Shown here: in pieces, positions 24,702 through 33,714 of the stretch
How the letters are laid out: every line of letters starts with the position of its first letter
Numbering within the stretch: position 1 is the first letter of the stretch
DNA from: Candidatus Poribacteria bacterium
GTDB lineage: Bacteria > Poribacteria > WGA-4E > WGA-3G
Assembly (NCBI GenBank): GCA_022828145.1
Contig: JAJEJA010000118.1
Location: 51,283-115,282 of the forward strand
Reading direction: 5' to 3'
Length of the DNA: 64,000 bases
Position numbers and translations under genes: made by a program
Notes under the pieces: generated by a model
Told to the model about the DNA's origin: nothing
The model's database searches: none
What the model saw: the letters and a program-made list of their open reading frames with translations, nothing else

Positions 24702-26282
24702 ATGAGAAAAAAACATCTCAATAAACATAGTTTATGGCATAGTAGTATAAAATCTACTGCAAGAACCATGGCTATATTATTGGGTTTAGTTACAAGTATC
24801 TTTATCATACTCATCAATATTATGGGTTGTTCCGAAAGTCCATATCGAAGTAATATGTTGACTCCTGAAGATGTGGATAGATACCTGTTTGCTCCTGATT
24901 CCGATACCCTTTGCCTTACAAACGGTTATGATTCTAAATGTGTAACGCTTGTACCGAATGGTAGAGAATCGAGATTACCGGTCATTCACATCTATCCCAA
25001 AAAAGTAGTTTACATTTTCTATTATGAAGGAGATGCTGTTATTCGCGCTGAAAGACATAGAGATGACATCATTGATCCACCTATTGATGATCCACCTCTT
25101 GTTGATCCCCATGATCCACCTGCTGATGACGATAAAGAACAAGACAGCGGCGGCAGTGGGATTGGTCCACGTGATGATGTGAATGGTGGTACACCAGGTA
25201 GTGGGGTTGGTCCACGTGATGATGTGAATGGTGGTACACCAGGTAGTGGAAATAACGGAAATAACGGGAACAACGGAGGCAACAATAATAACGGAAATAA
25301 TGGGAATAATGGAAATAACGGAGGCAACAATAATAACGGAAATAACGGAAATAATGGGAACAACGGAGGCAGCAATAATAACGGAAATAATGGGAATAAC
25401 AATAACGGGAATAATGGGAATAACAATAACGGAAATAACAATAACGGAAATAACAATAATGGGAATAACAATAATGGGAATAATGGGAACAATAACGGGA
25501 ATAACAATAACGAAAATAATGGGAACAACGGAGGCAACAATAATAACGAAAATAACGGAAATAATGGGGATAACAGGAATAACAACAACGAGAATAACGG
25601 GAACAACAATAACAGGAATAACAACAACGAGAATAACGGGAATAGCAACGTTGGCAGGGATAGTGACACACAAACTCCTTCTAACAACATCAATCCAAGT
25701 GGACACAATCCCCCCGACAATGTGCTGTCTCACCTTATTTACGGGCACGCTGATGATAACCCAGAACATGATGTCGGTGATGGATGGCTCATCTGGATAT
25801 ATTACCCGCATAACTACGTAAAGGACGATAACAACGATGGTATAGAAGACAATCCACGTGGGTTAGGAGAAGACCCGATTCATCCGCAGACAGGTCCCAG
25901 TTCAGGTATGCATCCTTATGGGTTCACATTCAGTGTTAGTGGTGGTGAAGTTAAGAGTTTTGTACAAACCAGCGGAGGATGTACAGACAACAGGATAGGA
26001 CCTCCCCCAGATGCATCTCAGGCTACAGATAACCGTGCTGTTGGCAAAGATAATCGTGATGATTGGAATCAAACGCCATGCAGCGCAAGTGGGAGTGATT
26101 ATAGTACGCAAATGTTTGTTAAATCAAGTGCTGAGAAACTAACGTTGACCATAAGGTGGACACATGGGGCGTATGCTCCAAGAACACAGACTTTCAACAT
26201 CATGAAAGAGGTTAATATGAAGAATTATGATGAAGAAGGATACGATCCTGGCCATCTCAACCAACACAGATGGGACGACTAA
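24702..26282 (+). CDS. Lipoprotein with a long Asn/Gly low-complexity linker
   Basis: 526 residues. Signal peptide with lipobox (INIMGC) around residue 43, an N-terminal module shared with the upstream gene, a Pro/Asp-rich segment (DDPPLVDPHDPPADDD), two copies of IGPRDDVNGGTPGSG, a run of about 130 residues made of NGNNGNN and NNNN, and a C-terminal domain of unknown type starting near NPSGHNPPDN. The linker would be disordered and keep the C-terminal domain away from the membrane. Long ORFs on the opposite strand here are by-products of the repeat. It is 21 bp after its paralog, so the two are probably one operon. Confidence 0.8.
   Translation: MRKKHLNKHSLWHSSIKSTARTMAILLGLVTSIFIILINIMGCSESPYRSNMLTPEDVDRYLFAPDSDTLCLTNGYDSKCVTLVPNGRESRLPVIHIYPKKVVYIFYYEGDAVIRAERHRDDIIDPPIDDPPLVDPHDPPADDDKEQDSGGSGIGPRDDVNGGTPGSGVGPRDDVNGGTPGSGNNGNNGNNGGNNNNGNNGNNGNNGGNNNNGNNGNNGNNGGSNNNGNNGNNNNGNNGNNNNGNNNNGNNNNGNNNNGNNGNNNGNNNNENNGNNGGNNNNENNGNNGDNRNNNNENNGNNNNRNNNNENNGNSNVGRDSDTQTPSNNINPSGHNPPDNVLSHLIYGHADDNPEHDVGDGWLIWIYYPHNYVKDDNNDGIEDNPRGLGEDPIHPQTGPSSGMHPYGFTFSVSGGEVKSFVQTSGGCTDNRIGPPPDASQATDNRAVGKDNRDDWNQTPCSASGSDYSTQMFVKSSAEKLTLTIRWTHGAYAPRTQTFNIMKEVNMKNYDEEGYDPGHLNQHRWDD
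25246..25650 (+). repeat. Minisatellite encoding the Asn/Gly linker
   Basis: Runs of GGAAATAAC / GGGAATAAT / GGGAACAAC 9-mers with interspersed AATAAC and GGAGGCAAC units, in frame for about 400 bp. Several longer blocks repeat (for example GGAGGCAACAATAATAACGG at three places). All units are multiples of three so slippage would change linker length and not the frame. Confidence 0.9.
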
Positions 26283-26328
26283 CCAAACTGTTTAGGCAGA
26301 TACAAGTTCTATTGTGTAAGGGAAAGAC

Positions 26329-27612
26329 ATGGATACAGCAAGAATTCAGGTCAAAGCTGGTAGCGGTGGTAATGGCTGCATCAGTTTTCGCCGAGAGAAA
26401 TATGTACCACGCGGGGGTCCCGACGGTGGTGATGGAGGGAATGGTGGAAGCATCATATTAGTCGCCACTTTGGGTATGAGTACTCTCATCGATCTACATC
26501 ACAATCCACGTCAAGTTGCAGAAAACGGTGGACACGGATCAGGTAAACAACGAGACGGTGCCAACGGTGCGGATCGTCTCATCAAAGTACCCGTTGGAAC
26601 TATCATCAAAGATCGCGATACTGGTGAGTTGCTTGCAGATCTCACGGAACCAGAGCAGAAAGTTATTGTAGCATCTGGCGGACTTGGGGGTAAGGGTAAT
26701 TCTCGCTTTAAGAGTAGTACGTTTCAGGTTCCACGGGTGGCAGAAAAAGGTGAACCTGGTCATGAACGTGAGATTAGTCTTGAAATAAAACTGATCGCTG
26801 ATGTCGGTTTAGTTGGTTACCCAAACGCTGGAAAATCCACACTCCTTGCAAGTAGCTCTGCTGCAACACCAAAAATTGCGTCATATCCATTTACAACCCT
26901 TATACCTAACTTAGGCGTTGTGCGCATTGATAAAGAACAGAACTTTGTTCTTGCTGACATCCCTGGACTGATAGAAGGAGCACACAAAGGTGCTGGGTTA
27001 GGACACCAGTTCTTAAGGCACATTGAGCGAACAAAAATGTTGATCCATGTGATAGACCTGAGTTCAACGGATGGTAGAGATCCTATTGAAGACTATGAAC
27101 AACTGAATCTTGAACTTGGTCACTATAACGAAATGTTGACAGATTTACCGCAGATTATCGCTCTTAATAAAGTTGATATACCAGAAGCAGAAGCAAATAT
27201 AGAAGGAGTTCAGAGATATTTTGGTAAACGAAAAGTATTCCCAATCTCCGCAATTACGGGACAAGGTGTTGATACTTTGATGCAACAAGCATATCGTTCC
27301 TTACAATATATTGAAGCCGAGGCGCGTAAAGAGAAGGAAACTACGATTACGTTTGAGCCTGAATTACCATCGGAACCCCGATCACGTTTCATGCTCAAAA
27401 AAACCGAAGATGCATTTATAATTACTGGAGATGAACCGAAACGCGCTGTCGTCATGACGGATATGGAGAATGAACAGGCACTCATGTTGTTGTTTCGAAA
27501 ATTAAAAAAGATGGGGGTGATAAACGCTCTTACCCGTGCAGGCGTCAAAGAAGGTGATACAATCATAATTGATGATTTTGAATTCTCTTTTAATTCAAGA
27601 GTTATTAGATAA
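26329..27612 (+). CDS. obg: GTPase Obg
   Basis: Essential ribosome-associated GTPase with roles in 50S assembly and stress control. 427 residues in three parts: the glycine-rich Obg fold (KAGSGGNGCISFRREKYVPRGGPDGGDGGNGGS..., to about 158), the G domain with GYPNAGKST (G1, about 163), DIPGLIEGAHKGAGLG (G3) and NKVD (G4), and a C-terminal OCT domain (about 345-423). It is followed by proB and proA, a gene order seen in many bacteria. It starts 46 bp after the lipoprotein gene. Confidence 0.97.
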   Translation: MDTARIQVKAGSGGNGCISFRREKYVPRGGPDGGDGGNGGSIILVATLGMSTLIDLHHNPRQVAENGGHGSGKQRDGANGADRLIKVPVGTIIKDRDTGELLADLTEPEQKVIVASGGLGGKGNSRFKSSTFQVPRVAEKGEPGHEREISLEIKLIADVGLVGYPNAGKSTLLASSSAATPKIASYPFTTLIPNLGVVRIDKEQNFVLADIPGLIEGAHKGAGLGHQFLRHIERTKMLIHVIDLSSTDGRDPIEDYEQLNLELGHYNEMLTDLPQIIALNKVDIPEAEANIEGVQRYFGKRKVFPISAITGQGVDTLMQQAYRSLQYIEAEARKEKETTITFEPELPSEPRSRFMLKKTEDAFIITGDEPKRAVVMTDMENEQALMLLFRKLKKMGVINALTRAGVKEGDTIIIDDFEFSFNSRVIR

Positions 27613-27653
27613 GCTTATTATAGTAAACTTTTGAATTAATGGGACATTTTGCA

Positions 27654-27721
27654 CTGTAGGAGGGAACTCCGATTCCCGACTATCACTACGTAAAGTCGCG
27701 ATTCGGAGATCGCTCCTACAG
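27654..27721. repeat. Inverted-repeat element, family B copy 1
   Basis: 68 bp bounded by CTGTAGGAG and CTCCTACAG, with GGGAACTCCGATTCCCGACT in the left part and CGATTCGGAGATCG in the right. A nearly identical 67-bp copy is at 60149-60215 and a fragment at 16816-16833. It lies between obg and proB and could fold into a hairpin in the transcript. Confidence 0.8.
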
Positions 27722-27772
27722 GTACTTTGTATCGTTATTTTCAATGTTCACTATAAATATTCGGACTAAAGC

Positions 27773-28978
27773 ATGGGTAGTGTCTCAAATAGTTTCACTA
27801 AATCCGATTTACTGCAGACTAAAAAGAGTGTTCAGAAACCTCAGACTATTCAGAAACGCGAAAATCTGTCTCAAGTAAAACGTATTGTTGTAAAGGTTGG
27901 CAGTAGCACTATTTCAGATGACCTTCGAATTGATGAAGCTGCACTGGATGGACTTGTTCACGATTTAGCAACAGTTCGACACAGCGGTTATGAGGTTATA
28001 CTGGTAACTTCAGGTGCAATTGCTGCTGGATGGCCTCATCTTGGTCTATCAACCCGACCCCAAACATTACCTGCATTACAAGCATCGGCAGCCGTTGGAC
28101 AGATTCGCCTGATGGCTGCTTATGAAGAACGTTTCCGACATTATGGACAATGTCCAGCACTGATGTTGCTGACCCAAGATGATTTTTCTGACAGAACCCG
28201 TTACACCCGCATGAACGATACGCTCCATACCTTACTTCAACTCGGTGCAATACCTATCATCAATGAAAATGACAGTGTATCAGTAGAGGAAATAAAGGTC
28301 GGAGATAATGATACGCTTTCAGCTTATGTTACAAACTTGGCACAAGCTGATATGTTGATCATACTCTCTGATCAACTCGGATTTTTTACTGAAGATCCCA
28401 GACTAAATCCGGACTCAGAATTGATATACACGGTTGATGAGATTAATGAAGATATGTGGCAAGCAGCAGGTCAAGCTGGAACAAAGGGGACAGGGGGAAT
28501 GCTGACGAAATTACATGCAGCTGAAATCGTAACCAGTTCTGGTGAGATGGTAGCGATTGCTTATGGACGGGAACCACTCGTCATAACACGTATCCTGAAA
28601 GGTGAATTACTTGGAACACTTTTTCTCCCAAATTCGCGTATTTCTGGACGAAAACGTTGGATCGCTTATTCCCGTCCCCCGCAAGGAACACTTGTAGTAG
28701 ATAATGGAGCACATCTCGCGCTATTGCAAGGTGGAAAAAGTCTATTGCCCGCTGGTGTTAAAGGGGTTGAAGGACACTTCAACTATAGCGATACAGTCTC
28801 ATGTGTCACAGAGAATAGAGTTGAATTTGCAAGAGGTTTAACAAACTACAACTCTACAGATGCATCCAAACTTGCAGGAAAGCAAACACAAGATATCGGA
28901 AATATCCTCGGCTATCACGATTACGATGAAATCATTCATAGAGATAATTTAGTATTGCTGAATTATAATAAAACTTAG
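27773..28978 (+). CDS. proB: Glutamate 5-kinase
   Basis: First step of proline synthesis: phosphorylates the gamma-carboxyl of glutamate. 401 residues: a variable N-terminal extension of about 37 residues, amino-acid-kinase domain (VVKVGSSTISD, VTSGAIAAGWPHLG, NENDSVS, GGMLTKLHAA) and a C-terminal PUA domain (GTLVVDNGAHLALLQGGKSLLPAGV). The extension is not typical; GTG or TTG starts nearer to the domain cannot be excluded, but ATG at 27773 is the best candidate. Followed by proA after 75 bp. Confidence 0.95.
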   Translation: MGSVSNSFTKSDLLQTKKSVQKPQTIQKRENLSQVKRIVVKVGSSTISDDLRIDEAALDGLVHDLATVRHSGYEVILVTSGAIAAGWPHLGLSTRPQTLPALQASAAVGQIRLMAAYEERFRHYGQCPALMLLTQDDFSDRTRYTRMNDTLHTLLQLGAIPIINENDSVSVEEIKVGDNDTLSAYVTNLAQADMLIILSDQLGFFTEDPRLNPDSELIYTVDEINEDMWQAAGQAGTKGTGGMLTKLHAAEIVTSSGEMVAIAYGREPLVITRILKGELLGTLFLPNSRISGRKRWIAYSRPPQGTLVVDNGAHLALLQGGKSLLPAGVKGVEGHFNYSDTVSCVTENRVEFARGLTNYNSTDASKLAGKQTQDIGNILGYHDYDEIIHRDNLVLLNYNKT

Positions 28979-29008
28979 AAAGGTTGTGGATAATCCAGGC
29001 TTAATAAG

Positions 29009-29041
29009 CAGGTTGGGTAGAGGAACGAAACCCGACACGTA
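29009..29041. repeat. Partial copy of MITE-like family A between proB and proA
   Basis: GCAGGTTGGGTAGAGGAACG followed by AAACCCGACACGT resembles one half of family A, and the 20 bp before it (GTGGATAATCCAGGCTTAAT) resemble the outer flank of the copies at 10.6 and 39.6 kb. The other arm is not present. Confidence 0.6.
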
Positions 29042-29053
29042 AGTAGGAACGTT

Positions 29054-30316
29054 ATGAACCAAGACATACAGAAAATCATACAAACTAAAGCTAAAAAAGC
29101 AAAATCAGCGATGCGTGTCCTGTCCCGTAGCTCAGCAGACATCCGCAATAGTGCTTTATTAGCAATGGCTGAAAACCTCCTTAACGCAAAAGATGTAATA
29201 CAAGAAGCAAATTGCATTGATCTTGAAAAAGGTGAAGAAACGGGTCTTGAAAAACCTTTGATGCAACGACTATTACTTGATGATAAGAAAATAGAACGGA
29301 TGGCAGACAATTTACGACAGGTTGCTGCACTTCCCGACCCTATCGGGGACGTGATTAGCATGGGGGAAAGACCAAATGGACTCAAAATAGGAAGAGTGAG
29401 GGTTCCAATCGGAGTTGTAGGCGTTGTATATGAGTCACGACCCGATGTGACTGTTGAGGTCTCTGCTCTGTGTATAAAATCTGGGAATGGTGTAATCTTA
29501 AGGGGTGGTTCCGAAGCAATTCGTTCCAACACCATACTTGCAAGTTTGCTCAGCGATACCGCAGCAGAGCAAGGTGTACCTGATGCAATTCAATTCGTTG
29601 ATACGACTGACCGACAAGCAGTCTATGAACTTATCCGATTACCTGAATATATTGATCTTGTCATACCTCGCGGTAGTAATGAATTCGTCCAGTTTCTGAT
29701 GAGGGAATCAGATGTCCCGGTTCTCGGTCATGCAGATGGTATCTGCCATATCTATGTTGACGCAGATGCGGACCTTGAAATGGCTACGAAACTGTGTATG
29801 AATGCTAAGGTTGGCTATAAAGTTGGGGTCTGTAATGCGATTGAAACCTTATTGGTTCATGAACAAGTTGCCGAGAAGTACTTACCTTCTATCTGTGAGA
29901 AGCTGCAAAAAGCTGATGTTGAAATTCGTGGATGTAATCAAACACGTACTATTTTCCCGGAAGCAAGAACAGCATCGGAAGAAGACTGGCGTACTGAATA
30001 CCTTGACTATATCTTGTCAGTACGGGTGGTTGGTAGCATGGAAGAAGCAATTGACCACATAGAAGAATACGGTTCACATCATTCTGATGCCATTATCACT
30101 GAAAGCTATCATGCAGCAGAACGATTTCTGAAAGAGGTAGATTCAGCTGCCGTATATGTCAACGCCAGTACTGTCTTTACTGATGGCTATGAATTTGGAC
30201 TGGGGGCAGAAGTCGGTATTAGTACGCAGAAATTACATTCTCGGGGACCCATGGGACTTGAGGGATTAACAAGCTACAAGTATATCGTCTATGGCAATGG
30301 ACAAGTTCGTGAATAG
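29054..30316 (+). CDS. proA: Glutamate-5-semialdehyde dehydrogenase (gamma-glutamyl phosphate reductase)
   Basis: Second step of proline synthesis, NADPH-dependent reduction of gamma-glutamyl phosphate. 420 residues, the normal length. Motifs: RVPIGVVGVVYESRPDVTVEV, LCIKSGNGVILRGGSEAIRSN, LVIPRGSNEFV, the catalytic cysteine in GHADGICHIYVD, and the C-terminal STVFTDGYEFGLGAEVGISTQKLHSRGPMGLEGLTSYKY. TAGGA lies before ATG. Forms a unit with proB and probably obg. Confidence 0.97.
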   Translation: MNQDIQKIIQTKAKKAKSAMRVLSRSSADIRNSALLAMAENLLNAKDVIQEANCIDLEKGEETGLEKPLMQRLLLDDKKIERMADNLRQVAALPDPIGDVISMGERPNGLKIGRVRVPIGVVGVVYESRPDVTVEVSALCIKSGNGVILRGGSEAIRSNTILASLLSDTAAEQGVPDAIQFVDTTDRQAVYELIRLPEYIDLVIPRGSNEFVQFLMRESDVPVLGHADGICHIYVDADADLEMATKLCMNAKVGYKVGVCNAIETLLVHEQVAEKYLPSICEKLQKADVEIRGCNQTRTIFPEARTASEEDWRTEYLDYILSVRVVGSMEEAIDHIEEYGSHHSDAIITESYHAAERFLKEVDSAAVYVNASTVFTDGYEFGLGAEVGISTQKLHSRGPMGLEGLTSYKYIVYGNGQVRE

Positions 30317-30341
30317 TTGACATTTATAAAAATCTAATCAC

Positions 30342-30998
30342 ATGATGAAACTCATATCTATCAACGTTTCTAAACCTAAGCCTATTGAATATGGCGGTAA
30401 GACAATTCAGACAGGGATATTTAAAGAACCTGTAACGGGTAGCGTGATGGTGAAAGATGATAACATTGAAGGTGATGGACAGGGTGATTTAAAAGTACAC
30501 GGTGGTACCTTCAAAGCGATTTACGGTTATCCGATTGAACACTATTCTCACTGGAAACAGGTGCTAAGTAGAGATGACTTGACCTATGGTCAGTTTGGAG
30601 AAAATCTTACTGTAAAAGGGATGCTTGAAGCTGAGGTACATATTGGAGATGTCTTTCAGATTGGACAAATTGTGAAACTTCAGATTACACAACCCCGTGT
30701 ACCGTGTTTCAAACTGGGATACAAAATGGGAATACCTGAGTTTCCAAAACAGTTTTTAGAGAGCAGAAGGGTAGGATTCTATTTTCGAGTATTAACGGAA
30801 GGTGAGATTAAAGCAGGTGATACTATATCGCATGTTGAAAAAGTTGATAAATCGATGAGTATTACAGAGATACTAAATCTTCGCTTCTTTGATACCAAAA
30901 ACTTTGAGAGAATTCACAAGGCAAGAAAGTTACAGGCTCTTTCACCAAGTTGGAAAAAGGACTTTCTTCGTATATTACAAGCGAATAACAGCGGATAG
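30342..30998 (+). CDS. MOSC domain protein (YiiM-like)
   Basis: 218 residues. The MOSC beta-barrel is recognisable from KTIQTGIFKEPVTGSVMV, LKVHGGTFKAIYGYPIEHYSHW, YGQFGENLTVKG and the conserved cysteine in QPRVPCFKLGYKMG; the C-terminal helical part matches the YiiM subgroup, which reduces N-hydroxylated bases with the molybdenum cofactor bound through that cysteine (family knowledge). It begins 26 bp after proA and ends 6 bp before the nagB-like gene, so the three may be co-transcribed. Confidence 0.85.
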   Translation: MMKLISINVSKPKPIEYGGKTIQTGIFKEPVTGSVMVKDDNIEGDGQGDLKVHGGTFKAIYGYPIEHYSHWKQVLSRDDLTYGQFGENLTVKGMLEAEVHIGDVFQIGQIVKLQITQPRVPCFKLGYKMGIPEFPKQFLESRRVGFYFRVLTEGEIKAGDTISHVEKVDKSMSITEILNLRFFDTKNFERIHKARKLQALSPSWKKDFLRILQANNSG

Positions 30999-31003
30999 AC
31001 ATT

Positions 31004-31750
31004 ATGGAAGTATACATAGCTGCGACAAAGATAGAAACAAGTCATGCAGCAGCACGTGCTGCCAGTCAAAAGTTACAAGAGTCTATCAGAGACAAGGGAA
31101 ATGCGAATTTTATTGTGGCAACGGGAGCATCCCAATTTGACTTCCTGAAAGGTCTGACGGATGACAGCGATATAAACTGGAAAAAGACCACGATGTTTCA
31201 TCTGGATGAATATATCGGTATCCCAGAGACGCACCCTGCCAGTTTCCGAAAGTATCTACATGACAGGTTGGTTGAAATTGTCCAGCCAGCAACGGTACAT
31301 TTTATCAACGGTGAAGCACAAGATTCACAAGCTGAATGTGATAGATTAAATGAAATAATTTCTGATCTTATGATTGATGTAGCGTTTGTTGGTATCGGTG
31401 AAAATGGACATCTTGCATTCAACGACCCACCAGCAGATTTTGAGACAGAAGACCCTTATATCGTAGTAGAATTAGATGAGAGTTGCCGTCTACAACAGGT
31501 CGGTGAAGGATGGTTCAACGGTTTAGATGATGTCCCGACGCACGCAATCTCTATGTCCATAAAACAGATAATGAAATCTGAAAAAATAATCTGTACTGTT
31601 CCAGATAAACGGAAGGCTGAAGCCGTACGCGCTTGTCTGCAAGGTGATATCACACCCATGCATCCTGCTTCAATACTACAGAAACACAAGGATTGTACGA
31701 TATATTTGGATTCTGGATCGTCTTCTCTTTTGACTTCTGCTGAAAAATGA
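31004..31750 (+). CDS. nagB: Glucosamine-6-phosphate deaminase family protein
   Basis: 248 residues with FIVATGASQFDFLKGL (phosphate loop), FHLDEYIGIPETHPASFRKYL, VGIGENGHLAFNDPPADF with the catalytic His/Asp area, and ISMSIKQIMKSEKIICTVP, all hallmarks of the NagB/6-phosphogluconolactonase superfamily in its GlcN6P-deaminase branch. The usual NagB text GxxDGHIAFNEPGSS is altered here to GENGHLAFNDPPADF, so this may be a divergent subgroup. Would feed amino-sugar carbon into fructose-6-phosphate. Confidence 0.85.
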   Translation: MEVYIAATKIETSHAAARAASQKLQESIRDKGNANFIVATGASQFDFLKGLTDDSDINWKKTTMFHLDEYIGIPETHPASFRKYLHDRLVEIVQPATVHFINGEAQDSQAECDRLNEIISDLMIDVAFVGIGENGHLAFNDPPADFETEDPYIVVELDESCRLQQVGEGWFNGLDDVPTHAISMSIKQIMKSEKIICTVPDKRKAEAVRACLQGDITPMHPASILQKHKDCTIYLDSGSSSLLTSAEK

Positions 31751-31833
31751 TAGCATGGTGTTCCAAATGCTAACAAAAAACCATTCTATTGAGTAGACTG
31801 CAGTCCCTTCTTTCAGAACATCATTACCAAAAT

Positions 31834-31862
31834 TTGACAATTTGCGTAATTTATGTTATAAT
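31834..31862 (+). promoter_or_regulatory. Consensus sigma70 promoter for rpe operon
   Basis: TTGACA at 31834 and TATAAT at 31857, spacer exactly 17 bp. Predicted start near 31869 gives a leader of about 32 nt to the TTG start codon. Confidence 0.8.
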
Positions 31863-31900
31863 ACCTATTTGAGAAACCCGTATTTGATTGGAGTAATATC

Positions 31901-32626
31901 TTGCCGACTCATGAGAGTCAATGCCTTAGTCCCGCAGATAAAAAAATCAGCATAGCACCTTCAGTGATGTGTGCAGATCTCTGTAACCTGGAAACAGATA
32001 TACGTGAGTTAGAAAAAGCGGGAATAAACCTGCTTCATTTTGACTTGATGGACGCACACTTCGTACCGAATATGCCGATTGGGTTGGTGCTCATTGAACA
32101 ATTACGGCAAAAAACAGATTGCGCTTTTGATATTCACCTGATGGTCAACAATAACGATTTCTTTGTAGAAGCAGTTGCAAACATCGGTGTACAGCAGATA
32201 GCAGTCCATGCTGAATCTGCTATCCATTTGGATAGGACTTTATCTGTTATTCAAGCACACGGTATAAAGTCGGGTGTTGCTTTGAATCCAGCAACGCCGC
32301 TTTCCGCTATAACGTATGTTGTTGATAGGCTTGACTTCGTGCTAATTATGACGGTCAACCCTGGATTTGCTGGACAGAAATTAGTACCGGCGACGTTGCG
32401 AAAAATAGAGGAATGTCGCGCTTTTTTGGATAAAAACGATGCTGAACTACCGATAGAGGTTGATGGAAATGTCAGTTTCAAAAATATACCTAAAATGGTA
32501 GCAGCAGGGGCAGATATTTTGGTCGGCGGCAGCAGCAGTGTATTTCATACATCCGGCTCCCGAAAAGAGAATATCCAACAGATCCGTCAGGCAATCGCAC
32601 AGGGTCTCAAAGAGAGAGATGGATAA
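31901..32626 (+). CDS. rpe: Ribulose-phosphate 3-epimerase
   Basis: Interconverts ribulose-5-phosphate and xylulose-5-phosphate. 241 residues with IAPSVMCADLCNLETDI, the metal/catalytic LLHFDLMDAHFVPNMPIG, FDIHLMV, HAES, GVALNPATPL, LIMTVNPGFAGQK and EVDGNVS, plus GADILVGGSSSVF for phosphate binding. TTG at 31901 is taken as start because GGAG lies seven bases upstream and no ATG fits better. The stop overlaps the next ATG (TAATG), so translation of the following dehydrogenase is probably coupled; this hints at a shared sugar or polyol pathway. Confidence 0.93.
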   Translation: MPTHESQCLSPADKKISIAPSVMCADLCNLETDIRELEKAGINLLHFDLMDAHFVPNMPIGLVLIEQLRQKTDCAFDIHLMVNNNDFFVEAVANIGVQQIAVHAESAIHLDRTLSVIQAHGIKSGVALNPATPLSAITYVVDRLDFVLIMTVNPGFAGQKLVPATLRKIEECRAFLDKNDAELPIEVDGNVSFKNIPKMVAAGADILVGGSSSVFHTSGSRKENIQQIRQAIAQGLKERDG

Positions 32627-33690
32627 TGAGCAACCCGTTGATGGAGGCACTTGTCCTGCACGCGGTTGGAGATTTGCGATTAGAACAGATACCTATTCCG
32701 GCTGTCGCTGATGGACAAGTCCGAGTCAGAATCGGTTTTTGTGGTGTATGTGGTTCAGACATTCCACGGATTTTCTCAAAAGGTACATACACGTTTCCGA
32801 CAGTTTGTGGACACGAATTCGCTGGAACTGTTGACGTTTGCGGGGCAGAAGTTGATGGTATTGAGGAAGGGGACAAGGTAGTTGTTTTCCCACTTTTATG
32901 GTGTGGTAAATGCGCTGCGTGTGAGAGCGGAAGATACGTCCAATGCAGCGACTACGATTACCTCGGTTCACGAAGTAACGGGGCGTTTGCAGAATATGTT
33001 GTCGCACCGAAAGAGAACATCATCCGAATACCAGACGGTGTCTCATTGGAAGAAGCAGCACAGACCGAACCCGCTGCAGTGGCACTCCATGCAATTCGGA
33101 GAGTTCAAGAGTCGCTTGTCGGCAAAACGGTTGCTATTTTTGGAACCGGTCCGATTGGGGTAATGGTCGCACAGTGGGCAAAAATTATGGGGTCGGCACA
33201 GGTGCTTCTGTTTGACGTTGTTCCAGAAAAGCTTGCACTTGCACGACGTATCGGATTTGAAAATGTCTTTAACAGCACAGAAGCAGACGTTGTTAACATC
33301 GTGAACGACCATACTGAAGGGAAAGGCGCGCATGTCTGTATTGAAGCGGCAGGCGTACCGGAAACGTATCGGAACGCCTTCGGAAGTGTCGGACGTGGGG
33401 GCAGTGTCGTTCTACTCGGCAATCCCGCTACAGATGTAACGTTACCGGCACCGCTGATTTCGCAGTTAATGCGAAGAGAGGTGAAAGTGTTCGGAACGTG
33501 GAATTCCGATTACAGCACATCCGGCAACGATGATGACTGGCGGACAGTTTTACAAGCAATGGCAACGCACAAGTTAGACCTAAAGCCGTTGATAACACAC
33601 AAGGTGTCGCTAAAGGATAGCACGAACATACTACACCTAATGAAGAATAGAAGCGAGTTTTATGCAAAAGTGCTTATACATCCATCGTAA
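32626..33690 (+). CDS. Zinc-dependent MDR dehydrogenase (galactitol-1-phosphate dehydrogenase-like)
   Basis: 354 residues. CGVCGSDIPRIF and GHEFAGTVDVCG (catalytic zinc), the structural-zinc lobe CGKCAACESGRYVQC, and the nucleotide-binding IFGTGPIGVMVAQWAK. The N-terminus LRLEQIPIPAVADGQVRVRI and the sequence around SRSNGAFAEYVV are close to galactitol-1-phosphate 5-dehydrogenases and related polyol enzymes, but the assignment is tentative. Its ATG overlaps the rpe stop. ATG at 32641 is a second candidate. Confidence 0.88.
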   Translation: MSNPLMEALVLHAVGDLRLEQIPIPAVADGQVRVRIGFCGVCGSDIPRIFSKGTYTFPTVCGHEFAGTVDVCGAEVDGIEEGDKVVVFPLLWCGKCAACESGRYVQCSDYDYLGSRSNGAFAEYVVAPKENIIRIPDGVSLEEAAQTEPAAVALHAIRRVQESLVGKTVAIFGTGPIGVMVAQWAKIMGSAQVLLFDVVPEKLALARRIGFENVFNSTEADVVNIVNDHTEGKGAHVCIEAAGVPETYRNAFGSVGRGGSVVLLGNPATDVTLPAPLISQLMRREVKVFGTWNSDYSTSGNDDDWRTVLQAMATHKLDLKPLITHKVSLKDSTNILHLMKNRSEFYAKVLIHPS

Positions 33691-33714
33691 ACCTTACAAA
33701 CAACAAGGAAAAAT

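Noticed and set aside
25022..25811. Long minus-strand and alternative-frame ORFs over the Asn/Gly repeat (Leu/Phe-, Cys/Tyr- or Ile/Val-rich)
   Set aside because: They are mirror images of the 9-bp repeat, with no starts, domains or ribosome-binding sites. The plus-strand lipoprotein explains the region.
31750..31790. Possible terminator after nagB (TAGCAT...ATGCTA)
   Set aside because: The stem is 6 bp with a 10-base loop and is followed by A residues, not a T tract, on the coding strand.
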